The notes under the pieces: model-generated | The model's database searches: none | What the model was told of the DNA's origin: nothing | The model's input: only the letters and a program-made list of their open reading frames with translations | Translations under genes and position numbers: made by a program | In this document: piece after piece, positions 53,576 through 62,839 of the stretch | How the letters are laid out: each line of letters starts with the position of its first letter | Position numbering within the stretch: the first letter of the stretch is position 1 | DNA from: Allopusillimonas ginsengisoli | GTDB lineage: Bacteria > Pseudomonadota > Gammaproteobacteria > Burkholderiales > Burkholderiaceae_B | Direction: 5' to 3' | Assembly: GCA_005239165.1 (NCBI GenBank) | Contig: RAPG01000007.1 | Span: 124,001-188,000, forward strand | Length of the DNA: 64,000 bases

Positions 53576-55192
53576 ATGGCCCAACGTTTTGATTACATCG
53601 TGGTTGGTGCTGGCTCCGCAGGGTGCGTACTGGCTTCCCGGCTGAGTGAAGATTCGTCGGTCCAGGTGCTGCTGCTAGAGGCAGGGCCGCCCGACAGATC
53701 GATATGGCTTCATTTGCCTATCGGCTACGGCAAAACCATGTGGAGCAAGCGATACAACTGGTGCCTGCACACAGACCCCGATCCCAATATGAACGGCCGG
53801 CGCATCTACTGGCCTCGAGGCAAAACGTTGGGTGGTTCCAGCGCAATTAATGGTCTTATCTACATACGCGGGCAGCACCAAGACTATGACCATTGGGCGG
53901 AATTGGGCAATAACGGTTGGAGCTATGAAGACGTATTGCCGTATTTCATTAAATCTGAAGCTAACGAGCGCGGCGCCTCAACGTTTCATGGGGGTAGCGG
54001 GCCGCTGAAGGTCTCTGACATACCCCATAAAGATGAGCTTATTGAGGCTTTTCTGGATGGCGCGCAAGAGATCGGCGTGCCGCGCAATGCCGATTTCAAT
54101 GGCCAGGAGCAAGAGGGTACCGGTTATTACCAGCTCACAACCTTTAAAGGCTTGCGATGCAGTACTGCGACGGCGTATCTGCGCCCCGCACGCAAGCGCG
54201 CCAACCTCACGGTGCATACCAATGCGCAGGCAACAGGTTTGATTCTGGACGGAAGCAAAGTCGTTGGCGTGAACTATCTGCGCAATGGCCAGGCCAACAG
54301 CGCCGAGCTTAATGCTGGTGGCGAGGTGCTGCTGTCTGCTGGCGCTATTTATTCGCCTCAGTTGCTGCAAGTGTCGGGTATAGGCCCGGCGGGGCTTTTG
54401 CAGAAATTGGGCGTGCCTTTGGTGGTTGATTTGCCGGGGGTGGGTGAAAACCTGCAGGATCATCTTCAGATTCGGCTGGGTTTTGAGTGCACCAAGCCCA
54501 TTACCACCAATGATGCGCTCAACACGCTTTGGGGCAAGATGCGCATGGGCATGCAATGGCTCATGTTGCGACAGGGGCCACTCGCCGTAGGCATCAACCA
54601 GGGTGGCTGTTTCATGCGGGCATTGCCTGGCGAGGTCGCCACCCCCGATATCCAGTTTCACGTGGCGACGCTTTCCGCAGACATGGCCGGGGGAAAGGTG
54701 CACCCATACTCAGGGTTTACTTTCTCGGTGTGCCAGTTGCGACCTGAATCTCGTGGCTACGTGCGTATCAAGTCTGCCGACCCATTGGTCACGCCCGAAA
54801 TCCAGCCTAATTATCTGGATACAGATCTTGATCGCAGAACGGCGGTCGCGGCGGTGAAGGCAGCCAGGCAGATCGCCCAGTCCAGTGCCATGCGGCCCTA
54901 TGTCAAAAGAGAGGTTAAGCCTGGACCGGATGCAGAAACAGATGAAGACTTGCTGGCGTTCTCAAGAGACACAGGCGCCACGATTTTTCATCCTAGTGGA
55001 ACATGCCGCATGGGGCCAGAAGGAGACTCCATGGCAGTACTCGATGCTCATATGCGAGTACGCGGCGTGCAAGGTCTTCGTGTTATTGATGCTTCGTCCA
55101 TGCCCACGCTGGTCTCGGGCAACACCAACGGGCCCATCGTCATGATGGCCGAAAAGGTGGTGGATCTGATTCGCGAAGAAAGACAAGGGTAG
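53576..55192 (+). CDS. GMC-family oxidoreductase (choline dehydrogenase-like)
   Basis: The 538-residue flavoenzyme has the FAD motif FDYIVVGAGSAGCVLASRLSED, the GMC signature WPRGKTLGGSSAINGLIYIRG, GEVLLSAGAIYSPQLLQVSGIGP (second signature) and the C-terminal catalytic region IFHPSGTCRMG with HPSGT and later SGNTNGPIVMMAEK. It oxidises an alcohol group of a small substrate. The following TRAP operon suggests the substrate is an imported hydroxy acid or alcohol. The ATG at 53576 follows CGGAG; the frame is open further upstream. Confidence 0.93.
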   Translation: MAQRFDYIVVGAGSAGCVLASRLSEDSSVQVLLLEAGPPDRSIWLHLPIGYGKTMWSKRYNWCLHTDPDPNMNGRRIYWPRGKTLGGSSAINGLIYIRGQHQDYDHWAELGNNGWSYEDVLPYFIKSEANERGASTFHGGSGPLKVSDIPHKDELIEAFLDGAQEIGVPRNADFNGQEQEGTGYYQLTTFKGLRCSTATAYLRPARKRANLTVHTNAQATGLILDGSKVVGVNYLRNGQANSAELNAGGEVLLSAGAIYSPQLLQVSGIGPAGLLQKLGVPLVVDLPGVGENLQDHLQIRLGFECTKPITTNDALNTLWGKMRMGMQWLMLRQGPLAVGINQGGCFMRALPGEVATPDIQFHVATLSADMAGGKVHPYSGFTFSVCQLRPESRGYVRIKSADPLVTPEIQPNYLDTDLDRRTAVAAVKAARQIAQSSAMRPYVKREVKPGPDAETDEDLLAFSRDTGATIFHPSGTCRMGPEGDSMAVLDAHMRVRGVQGLRVIDASSMPTLVSGNTNGPIVMMAEKVVDLIREERQG

Positions 55193-55231
55193 TTCATATA
55201 GGCTGAACACAGCCAATAACGGAGACATAAC

Positions 55232-56455
55232 ATGACAACGAAAACACCTTTGGATCGTCGGGGCTTTATGCGTGTGGCGGGCCGTTATGGCCTGAGCTCC
55301 ACCATGCTGGGCGCACTGGGCTTGTTTGGCCCCTTAACTCTTGAAGGCGTAGGTGTCGCCGCAGCACAGACGGCGAAGGACCGCGGCGGTAAAGTCAAGT
55401 ACAACTTCAAAATGGGGGCGGCTGGGTTTAACGAAGAAAACCTCAAGATTCAGGAGTCAGGCCAGTTATGGTTTGCACGCGAGCTTGAAAAACGCAGCGA
55501 TGGCGCAATTCGCGTCGACTTTATCGGCAGCAATCAGATTTGCAACCAGCTTGATTGCGTGAAGAAAACCCAGCAGGGTATTGTCGACATGTTTACCGCC
55601 AGTACGCAGAACTCGGCAGGCGCGGCACCCTATTACAACGTGCTCGATTTTGCCTATATGTTCCCCAGTCGCGCTTCGCAGCATTATTTTTTCTATCACC
55701 CCAAGAGCGAAGCATTGTTGCGCGAACCGCTGCGCCGCCTGCATAACATTCAGTTTCTGTTCACGCACTGCGAACTGCGTGGTCTGATGATGGGCTCTAA
55801 GTTTGCCGACAAGCCGACGGTCACTAAAATCTCTGAGCTTGCAGGCACCAAGAATCGCGTCACCGGCACGCAATTGGGCCGCATTGCCATGGAACTCATG
55901 GATCTGGGCCCCGTCCCGCTGGCATGGGAAGAAACTGTCGACGGATTGAAGTCTGGTCTGATTGATGGCGCCGAAACCTGGATGGGTGCGGCTGGATACG
56001 GTGGGCTTTCGCCGGTGCTGTCGCAGGCGGTGGACCTGCGCTTTTTCTGCGGCACGGAGCATACGGCGATGAACAACAAAACGTTCGAGAAGCTGCCGCC
56101 TGATCTGCAAGATGTCATCATGGAAACCGCATATGCGGCGCAGCAGTACACGCAGCGTGAGAACGAGCGCGCCTTGGTGGAAGTTGTTGGCGCGGTGCCG
56201 AATCCCGGTCCTGACACGCTTTTTGGCAAGAACAAAGTGAGGGTTGCACAGCTTTCGTCCGAGGAGATCAAGAAAGCTGAGCAAATGTGCTCGCCCAAGT
56301 ACAACGCCAAGCCTTGGGAACAGTGGCGTGAACGCTTGAACAAGATGCAGGGTGGTGCGGATACCTATGAAGAAATCTACGCGATTGCGCGTGAGATTCC
56401 TGAGGATGCCACCGTCGAAAGCGTGAAGCCGCGCAAGTGGTGGAAGTCTGCCTGA
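55232..56455 (+). CDS. dctP: TRAP transporter substrate-binding protein (DctP type, Tat-signal)
   Basis: The 407-residue receptor begins with a twin-arginine signal DRRGFMRVAG and a hydrophobic core (STMLGALGLFGPLTLEGVGVA), so it is likely exported folded. The mature part, from KVKYNFKMGAAGFNEENLKIQE, contains QNSAGAAPYYNVLDFAYMFPS and VDGLKSGLIDGAETWMGAAGYG. It is longer than classic DctP and belongs to the large-receptor branch often found with GMC dehydrogenases. It lies 39 bp after the GMC gene. The ligand is unknown. Confidence 0.88.
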   Translation: MTTKTPLDRRGFMRVAGRYGLSSTMLGALGLFGPLTLEGVGVAAAQTAKDRGGKVKYNFKMGAAGFNEENLKIQESGQLWFARELEKRSDGAIRVDFIGSNQICNQLDCVKKTQQGIVDMFTASTQNSAGAAPYYNVLDFAYMFPSRASQHYFFYHPKSEALLREPLRRLHNIQFLFTHCELRGLMMGSKFADKPTVTKISELAGTKNRVTGTQLGRIAMELMDLGPVPLAWEETVDGLKSGLIDGAETWMGAAGYGGLSPVLSQAVDLRFFCGTEHTAMNNKTFEKLPPDLQDVIMETAYAAQQYTQRENERALVEVVGAVPNPGPDTLFGKNKVRVAQLSSEEIKKAEQMCSPKYNAKPWEQWRERLNKMQGGADTYEEIYAIAREIPEDATVESVKPRKWWKSA

Positions 56456-56469
56456 ATCCGGGCAGGCCG

Positions 56470-56491
56470 GGCGCGGGTAAGTTCCCGCGCC
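56470..56491 (+). other. Intercistronic stem-loop after the second dctP gene
   Basis: GGCGCGGG and CCCGCGCC form a perfect 8-bp stem with a 6-base loop (TAAGTT), 15 bp after the receptor stop and before dctQ. No U-run follows. It probably protects the receptor mRNA or limits downstream expression, as at 4989-5014 in the first TRAP operon. Confidence 0.6.
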
Positions 56492-56557
56492 TGATGTTGT
56501 CACAGGCGGGCCACTACGGGCTGCCGCATGCATATGTACAAGCACAAGGATTGAGTG

Positions 56558-57097
56558 ATGACGCCTTTACTTTCCATACTGCGATGGCTGGACCGCAATG
56601 TAGAGCGGGCATTCATCCTGGTGGCCTACGCTTCCATGGCCGGCATTATTATTTTTGCTGTGGCACAGCGATATTTGTTCAGCACGCAGATTCCATGGAG
56701 CGGCTCGATTCCCATTTACCTGTTCCTTTGGGTCACGTGGATTGGTTGCTCGTACAACGTGCGACGGCGTTCGCACCTGTGCTTTAACGAATTTCGCGTG
56801 AGAATGTCCTACCAAGGGCAGTTCGCCTGCATGTGGCTGGACGCCTTATTGTGGGTCACATTCGGTGTGCTTGTCGTCTATTACACGCTGGAGCAAACCC
56901 TGCTCGCCTATAACAATTTTTCTATCGTTCAGGGCACGGACAACCTCATGCAGTGGTGGTTTTATTGCGCAACCCCCACGGCATGGATACTGCTGATGTT
57001 TCGCGCTTTGCAAAACCTTGCCGCTGATATTGGGCGTTATCGCAGGCGAGAGCCATTTATTGTCGACATACAAAGTGTCGGCTCAGAAACTGTTTAA
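56558..57097 (+). CDS. dctQ: TRAP transporter small membrane subunit (DctQ family)
   Basis: The 179-residue membrane protein has segments AFILVAYASMAGIIIFAVAQRYLF, SIPIYLFLWVTWIGCSY, LDALLWVTFGVLVVYYTL and WWFYCATPTAWILLMFRAL, with IPWSGSIPIYLFLW and RRRSHLCFNEFR typical of DctQ. The ATG at 56558 follows AAGGA; GTG at 56555 is also in frame. It begins about 100 bp after the receptor and ends 10 bp before dctM. Confidence 0.9.
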   Translation: MTPLLSILRWLDRNVERAFILVAYASMAGIIIFAVAQRYLFSTQIPWSGSIPIYLFLWVTWIGCSYNVRRRSHLCFNEFRVRMSYQGQFACMWLDALLWVTFGVLVVYYTLEQTLLAYNNFSIVQGTDNLMQWWFYCATPTAWILLMFRALQNLAADIGRYRRREPFIVDIQSVGSETV

Positions 57098-57106
57098 GGG
57101 CGCAAT

Positions 57107-58390
57107 ATGGACACGAGTCTCTTAATTACTCTGATCACCCTGGGTGTGTTTGTATTGTTTTTGCTCGGCGTGCCTATTTTTCTGGTTTTGGGCTTTTGGG
57201 TTGTGGGTGCCTCGCTGGCGATAGATTTTACGCTGGCCAATGTGGGCGTCACCTTGTTCGAAGGCCTGAATTTTTTTGGTTTGCTGGCCTTGCCTCTGTT
57301 TATTCTTACCGGAGACCTTATCGCGGCGGCGGGCATTGCGCGACGCCTGGCCGATTTTGCTCATGCTTGCCTGAGCTGGATGCATGGCGGTCTGGGCCTG
57401 GCGACTTTAGGCTCCTGCGGTTTGTTTGCTGCGATATCCGGGTCAAATGCGGCCACGACGGCCACCATAGGCGGCATTATGCACCCGCTGCTGGTCAAGG
57501 ATGGATATCAGTCCAACTTCGCGGCGGCTACCGCAGCAGCCGGCGGCACGGTTGGCATTATTATTCCGCCCTCCATTATTTTTATTGTGTATGGCTTCAT
57601 CATGAACTTGTCGATTTCCGACCTTTTCATTGCGGGCATACTGCCAGGCCTGCTTATGGTGGTGGCGATGATGACGGTTTGCTGGTGGCGTTGCCGACGT
57701 GATGGCATGGGGCAAAGAACACCGCTGGATATGCGCAAGGTTGTGCGTACTGCAAGACGGGCATACTTGGGTTTTTTTGCTGTGTTCATCGTGATTTATG
57801 GCATTTACTCGGGTATTTTTTCGCCCACCGAGGCTGCCGCGATCACGGTGGGGTTCTGCCTGCTCGCTGGCCTGTTTGTTACGCGTGAAATCAGCTGGCG
57901 CGCGCTGCCTGACATTCTTCTTAGGTCGGGGCAGCTTACCGGTATGCTTGCGCCCATGATTGCCGTCTCGATTGTGATGCAGCAGGTGTTTGGCCTATTG
58001 GGTGTTAAGGATTCTGTGGCGGGTTTCATTGGTACATTTGGCCACAGCCCAACCATTGTTTTGCTTATCTGCATGACGATTGTTCTGGCCGCTGGGTGCA
58101 TTCTCGAAAGCCTTCCGGTTACCGTCATTTTTGCACCTATTCTTGCGCCCATTGCCGTATCGATGGGCGTGGATCCGGTTCACTTCTCGGTGATTTTTCT
58201 GGTTGGCGCAGCTATTGGGTTTATCTCTCCACCTTTTGGACTAAACCTCTTTGTGGCCAGCGGAATCACGGGCATTCCATACATGCGTATTGTTCCTTCC
58301 GCACTGCTGTACCTGGGCGGACTGCTGATTGCCTGGATGCTTATCGCCTTTGTGCCGTGGCTGTCCCTCGGCCTCATCCCTGTGCGATAG
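57107..58390 (+). CDS. dctM: TRAP transporter large membrane subunit (DctM family)
   Basis: This 427-residue membrane protein has the DctM motifs CGLFAAISGSNAATTATIGGIMHPLL, TAAAGGTVGIIIPPSIIFIVYGFI and AAIGFISPPFGLNLFVASGITGI. With DctQ and the Tat-exported receptor it makes a complete TRAP system, the second in this window. The following TSUP gene begins 3 bp after its stop and is probably part of the same transcript. Confidence 0.94.
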   Translation: MDTSLLITLITLGVFVLFLLGVPIFLVLGFWVVGASLAIDFTLANVGVTLFEGLNFFGLLALPLFILTGDLIAAAGIARRLADFAHACLSWMHGGLGLATLGSCGLFAAISGSNAATTATIGGIMHPLLVKDGYQSNFAAATAAAGGTVGIIIPPSIIFIVYGFIMNLSISDLFIAGILPGLLMVVAMMTVCWWRCRRDGMGQRTPLDMRKVVRTARRAYLGFFAVFIVIYGIYSGIFSPTEAAAITVGFCLLAGLFVTREISWRALPDILLRSGQLTGMLAPMIAVSIVMQQVFGLLGVKDSVAGFIGTFGHSPTIVLLICMTIVLAAGCILESLPVTVIFAPILAPIAVSMGVDPVHFSVIFLVGAAIGFISPPFGLNLFVASGITGIPYMRIVPSALLYLGGLLIAWMLIAFVPWLSLGLIPVR

Positions 58391-58393
58391 CGG

Positions 58394-59161
58394 ATGATAA
58401 TTCCTGAGCTAGCCGCGCTGGCGCCGTTTGCCCTTGTCGTCATTGCGGCGGTGTATTTTCACACCGTGACCGGTTTTGGGCTGGCTATGATCATTATGGG
58501 TCTGGCCAGTGGCGCGGGCATTGTCTCTGTAGCCACGCTGGCCAGTGTGGTCAGTATCGTCACGCTGATGAACAGTGCTCTGGCCCTGCGAGGCAATCTT
58601 CACCATGTTCCATGGGCGGTTACCGGTGTCATGGTGGTGGCGGTGCTGCCCGCCAGCCTGCTGGGTGTGCTGCTACTGGATTACCTTAGCAGTGAAGCTG
58701 CTGATGTTATTCAGGTATTGTTGGGATTGGTCATCGTCTATGGCGGGGTTAATTTTGCCTGGAAGCCCGAGCCGCTAAAACAGCTGTCAGGGCGGGGCAG
58801 CTTTGCTTATTATGCTTTTCTGGGGGGGCTAATTGGGGGTATGTTCGGCATACCCGGGCCGCCATTGATTTTTCAGCTTTATCGGCAACCCCTGACGCTG
58901 GCGCAGATACGTGGTGGGCTGATATTTCTGAATGCGGTCATTGCGGGGGCGCGTACGCTGTTCGTGGCGGCACAGGGGCAACTCTATTCGCAAGAGCTTG
59001 TACTCAGCGCTATTTGCCTGCCGTTGGTGGCGGTGGCCACTCTGGCAGGAAAACGTTACCCGCCACCCTGTTCACCGCAAACCATGCGTCGCTTTGCCTT
59101 TGCGCTACTTATTTTGATGGGTCTGGGCCTTATTGTGCCGGTGCTGGTGCACTGGCTGTGA
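58394..59161 (+). CDS. TSUP (TauE/SafE-type) membrane transporter
   Basis: The 255-residue protein has about seven to eight hydrophobic segments and the TSUP motifs TGFGLAMIIMGLA near the N-terminus and GGLIGGMFGIPGPPLIFQLY in the middle. Family members export sulfite, sulfoacetate or other organic anions. It closes the TRAP operon, so export of a pathway by-product or overflow acid is possible; a sulfur-containing substrate cannot be excluded. The start follows the dctM stop by 3 bp, with no strong ribosome site. Confidence 0.88.
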   Translation: MIIPELAALAPFALVVIAAVYFHTVTGFGLAMIIMGLASGAGIVSVATLASVVSIVTLMNSALALRGNLHHVPWAVTGVMVVAVLPASLLGVLLLDYLSSEAADVIQVLLGLVIVYGGVNFAWKPEPLKQLSGRGSFAYYAFLGGLIGGMFGIPGPPLIFQLYRQPLTLAQIRGGLIFLNAVIAGARTLFVAAQGQLYSQELVLSAICLPLVAVATLAGKRYPPPCSPQTMRRFAFALLILMGLGLIVPVLVHWL

Positions 59162-59285
59162 TGATCGGGGCCGCGTGCTGGTTTCGCCGTGCGTGCGTTC
59201 GGGTGAAGGTCATGGGCTTTGCTGACACCCGTTTGGCAGTGGTGGATAAGTTTGCTGTAGACCTTAGAACGGTCGGTAATGTTTT

Positions 59286-60179
59286 CTAATTGTTCTGGTA
59301 TTCAGGCAGTTTTGCGCCGCATTTTTTACAGAAATTGGCGTCAGCATCTAAACCTTCTTTCAGGCATTCGTGGCATGTACGGGTGGTAACGTCTTTGCGC
59401 ATGGATTTTTGTGCCAGCCCCAGTTCCATGGTAACGATACCCGTAGGAACCGCTAATACCCCCCAACCCAGCAGCATCATGACTGAGGCTAGAAAACGGC
59501 CCAGCCCAGTTTGCGGTGTGATATCGCCAAAACCTACCGTTGAAAGTGTGGTGATGGCCCAATACACCCCTGCTGGAATGCTGATAAACCCTCTGGTGGG
59601 GCCTTCGACTACATACATAATAGTGCCCATGACCAGCACAATAGACAGTACCACTGACAGAAAAACCAGAATTTTGCGGGCGCTGGCGCGTAGTGCCCGG
59701 CCAAGCATTACGTATTCATCGACAAAAGCGACAAGCTTGAATACGCGAAATATTCGCAGCAGGCGCAAGGCACGAACACCAATCAGGAAGGCCATGTTGG
59801 GGAAGAGCAGTGCCGCATAAGTAGGCGCGACAGCCAGTAGATCAACAATGCCATAAAAACTGAGCGCATACCGCCAGCGATGCTTGACGCAGATCAGCCT
59901 CAACAAGTATTCGAGGGTGAACAAACCCGTGAATGTCCACTCGAGCACACGAAACACATGCCCATGTCGGTTTGAGAGTTCTTCGACGCTGTCGGCCATG
60001 ATGACTGCAAGGCTGAGCAGAATAGCAATGATGAGGACCAGATCGAATAGCTTACCGATCTTGGTGTCTGCTTCGAAGATGACCGTGTAAAGCGTGTGGC
60101 GCCATCCCTCGAGCGGTTTGCCGAGATCTTCTGCGTCAGGAAATGCATTACGTTTTTTGCGGTTTTTGTCTTGGGTCAT
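59286..60179 (-). CDS. Voltage-sensor-type potassium channel with C-terminal zinc ribbon
   Basis: This 297-residue protein has six membrane segments. S4 is IGVRALRLLRIFRVFKLVAF with Arg every third position, as in a voltage sensor. The selectivity filter is TLSTVGFGDITP (TVGFGD). After S6 (LGWGVLAVPTGIVTM) the tail has TCHECLKEGLDADANFCKKCG, a CxxC-x(12-16)-CxxC zinc ribbon. Prokaryotic Kv-like channels usually lack this tail. It conducts potassium in the inner membrane; the ribbon is probably cytoplasmic and may sense metal or redox state. Confidence 0.93.
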   Translation of the reverse strand: MTQDKNRKKRNAFPDAEDLGKPLEGWRHTLYTVIFEADTKIGKLFDLVLIIAILLSLAVIMADSVEELSNRHGHVFRVLEWTFTGLFTLEYLLRLICVKHRWRYALSFYGIVDLLAVAPTYAALLFPNMAFLIGVRALRLLRIFRVFKLVAFVDEYVMLGRALRASARKILVFLSVVLSIVLVMGTIMYVVEGPTRGFISIPAGVYWAITTLSTVGFGDITPQTGLGRFLASVMMLLGWGVLAVPTGIVTMELGLAQKSMRKDVTTRTCHECLKEGLDADANFCKKCGAKLPEYQNN

Positions 60180-60278
60180 GAAAGTGAGGTGTGTAGCTCA
60201 GCGAGCGTTGAGACAAATTTTGTGCCGAGAAAGGCAGCGTATCACAGGGTTGTAGTCTGAAGGAGTTTGGCAGCGCTG

Positions 60279-60487
60279 GGTTCTTTTGATGCCTTCGTGC
60301 GGGCTGGGGTTGTTTTCCGGCCGTCATGCGGTCGGGCGGTGCTCGGCTTCTCGCGCATGCGTGCCTGATCGGGGCTGCCGTCACGTGGTTCTTTTGACGC
60401 CTTCGTGCGAGCTGGGGCTGTTTTCCGGCCGTCATGCGGTCGGGCGATGCCCGACTTCCCGCACGCCCATACCTGATCGGGGCGGCC
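60279..60487. repeat. Two tandem copies of a 108-bp element
   Basis: The unit starting GGTTCTTTTGATGCCTTCGT at 60279 recurs at 60387 with a period of 108 bp and a limited number of substitutions across most of its length; the second copy loses similarity after about 60487. A 19-bp piece (GCCTTCGTGCGGGCTGGGG, 60291-60309) reappears as its reverse complement at 60608-60626. The internal GTCATGCGGTCGGG stretches and GC-richness suggest a dispersed, possibly species-specific repeat. Confidence 0.8.
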
Positions 60488-60687
60488 GCAAAACTCGCGG
60501 GGTCTGGAGCCCACTGGGCTCCAGACAAGCGTCCCGCTCGAGCAGTTGCGGCCTTGCATCCTCGCTCAGGCACGTGCGCTCGGCGCATTCCTAATCCCGT
60601 CAAACAGCCCCAGCCCGCACGAAGGCTGCGGTGCGTCTGTAATGTATATCTGTGATGTGTGTCTTTAATGCGCGGCTGTATGTAATG

Positions 60688-60713
60688 TGTGTCTGTAAGG
60701 TGTGTCTGTAAGG
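60688..60713. repeat. Two copies of a 13-bp unit
   Basis: TGTGTCTGTAAGG occurs twice in a row, inside a longer run (from about 60639) of degenerate TGT-rich copies. The area lies between the 108-bp duplication and garL. It may form part of the same repeat-rich spacer. Confidence 0.75.
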
Positions 60714-60922
60714 TGTGCTGCTGGGTGGATTTCGCCCATACGTTGCGACTGATCTCTATCGACCACTGTCGTGACTCCTGGGCGGTTTACGAGAAATAGT
60801 TTTGCGTTGTATGATGACGTATAACTAAGCCTGGTCATCGCTAAAATCCATTAACTACGTTGTCAGGTCAAACGCGGCTGGACGCTTCTTGTCTCGGCTT
60901 AACACCCTGACAGGAGTCTTTT

Positions 60923-61702
60923 ATGAGTAATGCAGTTCCATATACCGCTTTCCCCAATCAGTTTCGGGCTGATCTTATCGCCGGCAAACGCCTGATCGGG
61001 TGCTGGTCAGCATTGGGCAGCCCCATCACGGCAGAGATTCTTGGTCTGGCTGGCTTTGACTGGATTTTGCTGGATGGTGAGCACGCGCCGAATGACGTAC
61101 TTACGTTTATTCCACAGCTTATGGCATTGAAAGACAGTGTCAGCGCGCCTGTTGTGCGGCCGCCCAGCAATGACACCGTGACGATTAAGCGTTTGCTCGA
61201 TATCGGCTTTTACAATTTTTTGGTGCCGTTTGTGGAAACCGCTGATGACGCCCGTGCTGCGGTTGCCGCGACGCGCTATCCAGGTGTCGGGGTGCGCGGT
61301 GTATCGGTTGCGCACCGCAGTAACCGTTATGGCACGGTCAAAGACTATCAAAAAGTCATTAATGACAACATCGCCGTCATTGTCCAGATTGAAACCCAGC
61401 AAGCGGTAGACAACATCGACGCCATTGCTGCAGTGGATGGTGTGGATTGTCTTTTCGTAGGCCCGTCTGATCTTGCGGCGGGCATGGGGCATCTGGGTGA
61501 GGCCTTGTTGCCGAAAGTGCAGAGCACTATTGCACATGTTTTTGCCCGTGCCAAGGTGGCCGGCAAGCCCTGTGGGATTCTCGCACCGGTAGAAGACGAT
61601 GCGCGTCGCTATATGGAAATGGGCGCGAGCTTTGTTGCCGTTGGCGGTGACTTGGGTGTATTCCTGAATGCCACACAGGCATTAAAAGACAAATACCTTT
61701 AA
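60923..61702 (+). CDS. garL: 2-dehydro-3-deoxyglucarate aldolase
   Basis: The 259-residue HpcH/HpaI aldolase matches E. coli GarL closely in motifs: [108 protein letters not shown] and [16 protein letters not shown]. It cleaves 5-dehydro-4-deoxyglucarate to pyruvate and tartronate semialdehyde. The metal-ligand Glu (QIE) and active-site His (HAP region) are present. It lies upstream of garR with a 25-bp spacer. Confidence 0.95.
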   Translation: MSNAVPYTAFPNQFRADLIAGKRLIGCWSALGSPITAEILGLAGFDWILLDGEHAPNDVLTFIPQLMALKDSVSAPVVRPPSNDTVTIKRLLDIGFYNFLVPFVETADDARAAVAATRYPGVGVRGVSVAHRSNRYGTVKDYQKVINDNIAVIVQIETQQAVDNIDAIAAVDGVDCLFVGPSDLAAGMGHLGEALLPKVQSTIAHVFARAKVAGKPCGILAPVEDDARRYMEMGASFVAVGGDLGVFLNATQALKDKYL

Positions 61703-61727
61703 AGCAATACGTTCACAGGAGAGAGCA

Positions 61728-62618
61728 ATGAGTAAGTTGGGTTTCGTAGGGCTGGGCATTATGGGTGCGCCCATGGCGTTGAATTTGATCAAGGCTGGCC
61801 ATGAGGTGTTTCTGTATAGCCGCACCAGTGTCCCCGCAAATTTGGTTGAGGCTGGCGGTATAGCCTGCAGCAGCGGCAAAGAAGTGGCACAAAGCGCAGA
61901 CATCATCTTTGTGATGGTGCCCGATACCCCACATGTGGCAAGCGCGTTGTTTGACGCCAATGGTATTGCCGAGGGGTTGTCAGCGGGTAAGGTGGTGGTA
62001 GACATGAGCTCGATCTCGCCCATAGAGACCAAAACCTTTGCAAGCAGAATCAACGCGCTTGATTGCCAGTACCTGGACGCACCTGTATCGGGTGGAGAGG
62101 TTGGTGCTCAAAATGCCACGCTTTCCATCATGGTGGGCGGCGAAGAAGACACTGTCGAAAAAATTCGGCCACTCTTTGCTCTAATGGGCAAGAACATAAC
62201 GCTGGTCGGTGGTAACGGTGATGGTCAAACAGCCAAAGTTGCCAATCAAATTATTGTCGCGCTTAACATCGAAGCGGTTGCCGAAGCGTTGCTGTTCGCC
62301 TCCAGGGCAGGCGCTGACCCCGCCCGTGTGCGCGAGGCCCTCATGGGCGGTTTCGCGTCGTCGAAGATTCTGGAAGTGCATGGCGAGCGCATGGTGAAGC
62401 GTACGTTCAATCCTGGTTTTCGCATTGAACTGCATCAGAAGGACCTTAATCTTGCATTGTCTGCCGGCAAAGAGTTGGGGCTGGCTCTGCCAAATACCGC
62501 AACGTGTCAGGAGCTCTTCAACGTATGCGCTTCGCATGGCGGCAGTGCATGGGACCACTCAGGCATGGTGCGCGCGCTTGAGCTCATGGCCAATTTTGAG
62601 GTAGGGCAGAAAAGCTAA
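61728..62618 (+). CDS. garR: 2-hydroxy-3-oxopropionate (tartronate semialdehyde) reductase
   Basis: The 296-residue enzyme of the 3-hydroxyisobutyrate dehydrogenase family has the Rossmann start LGFVGLGIMGAPMALNLIKAGHEV, LDAPVSGGEVGAQNATLSIMVGG with the Ser substrate loop, the catalytic Lys in GQTAKVANQIIVALN and FRIELHQKDLNLAL. It reduces the tartronate semialdehyde made by GarL to D-glycerate. GGAGAG precedes the ATG. The gene order garL-garR matches the E. coli galactarate set. Confidence 0.95.
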   Translation: MSKLGFVGLGIMGAPMALNLIKAGHEVFLYSRTSVPANLVEAGGIACSSGKEVAQSADIIFVMVPDTPHVASALFDANGIAEGLSAGKVVVDMSSISPIETKTFASRINALDCQYLDAPVSGGEVGAQNATLSIMVGGEEDTVEKIRPLFALMGKNITLVGGNGDGQTAKVANQIIVALNIEAVAEALLFASRAGADPARVREALMGGFASSKILEVHGERMVKRTFNPGFRIELHQKDLNLALSAGKELGLALPNTATCQELFNVCASHGGSAWDHSGMVRALELMANFEVGQKS

Positions 62619-62718
62619 TTTGTACGGTGCAGGCAAGCATAATATGGCGGCTTTGTGTTCGGCAGGCCGTTGTCATCAACTATGCTTGCCAGACAGTTTC
62701 ATGGCTTTAGTCCAATAA

Positions 62719-62762
62719 ACAAGGCCCAACATCGCACCATTGATCGCGATGTTGGGCCTTGT
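62719..62762 (-). terminator. Long stem-loop terminator between garR and garD
   Basis: A perfect 17-bp stem, ACAAGGCCCAACATCGC at 62719-62735 pairing with its complement at 62746-62762, has a 10-base loop. On the minus strand the stem is followed by GTTTATTGG, a U-rich tract, so it best serves garD. On the plus strand the tail is GTGTGCG, weak, but the hairpin may still end garLR. It is bidirectional by position between convergent genes. Confidence 0.8.
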
Positions 62763-62839
62763 GTGCGTTCTGCTCATCTTGGCGGGTAACTGCCGAGCCG
62801 GCGAAATCGCCATTTATGCAGTGCTTGCACAGATCAGCC

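Larger units (their letters stand above)
60180..60922. other. 743-bp repeat-rich intergenic region before garL
   Basis: This GC-rich region holds no credible gene. It contains a 108-bp direct duplication (60279-60487), a 19-bp inverted copy of part of it (60608-60626), two copies of a 13-bp unit (60688-60713), and a promoter-like AT-rich area near 60785-60870 before garL. An AGGAG lies at 60911-60915 before the garL ATG. Confidence 0.6.

Noticed and set aside
55466..56545. 359-codon open frame opposite the second dctP gene
   Set aside because: Antisense shadow of the TRAP receptor; composition is Arg/His/Leu-rich and typical of such artefacts.
60148..60603. 151-codon open frame across the 108-bp duplication
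   Set aside because: Coding appearance comes from the GC-rich repeat; the product is a low-complexity repeat with no ribosome site.
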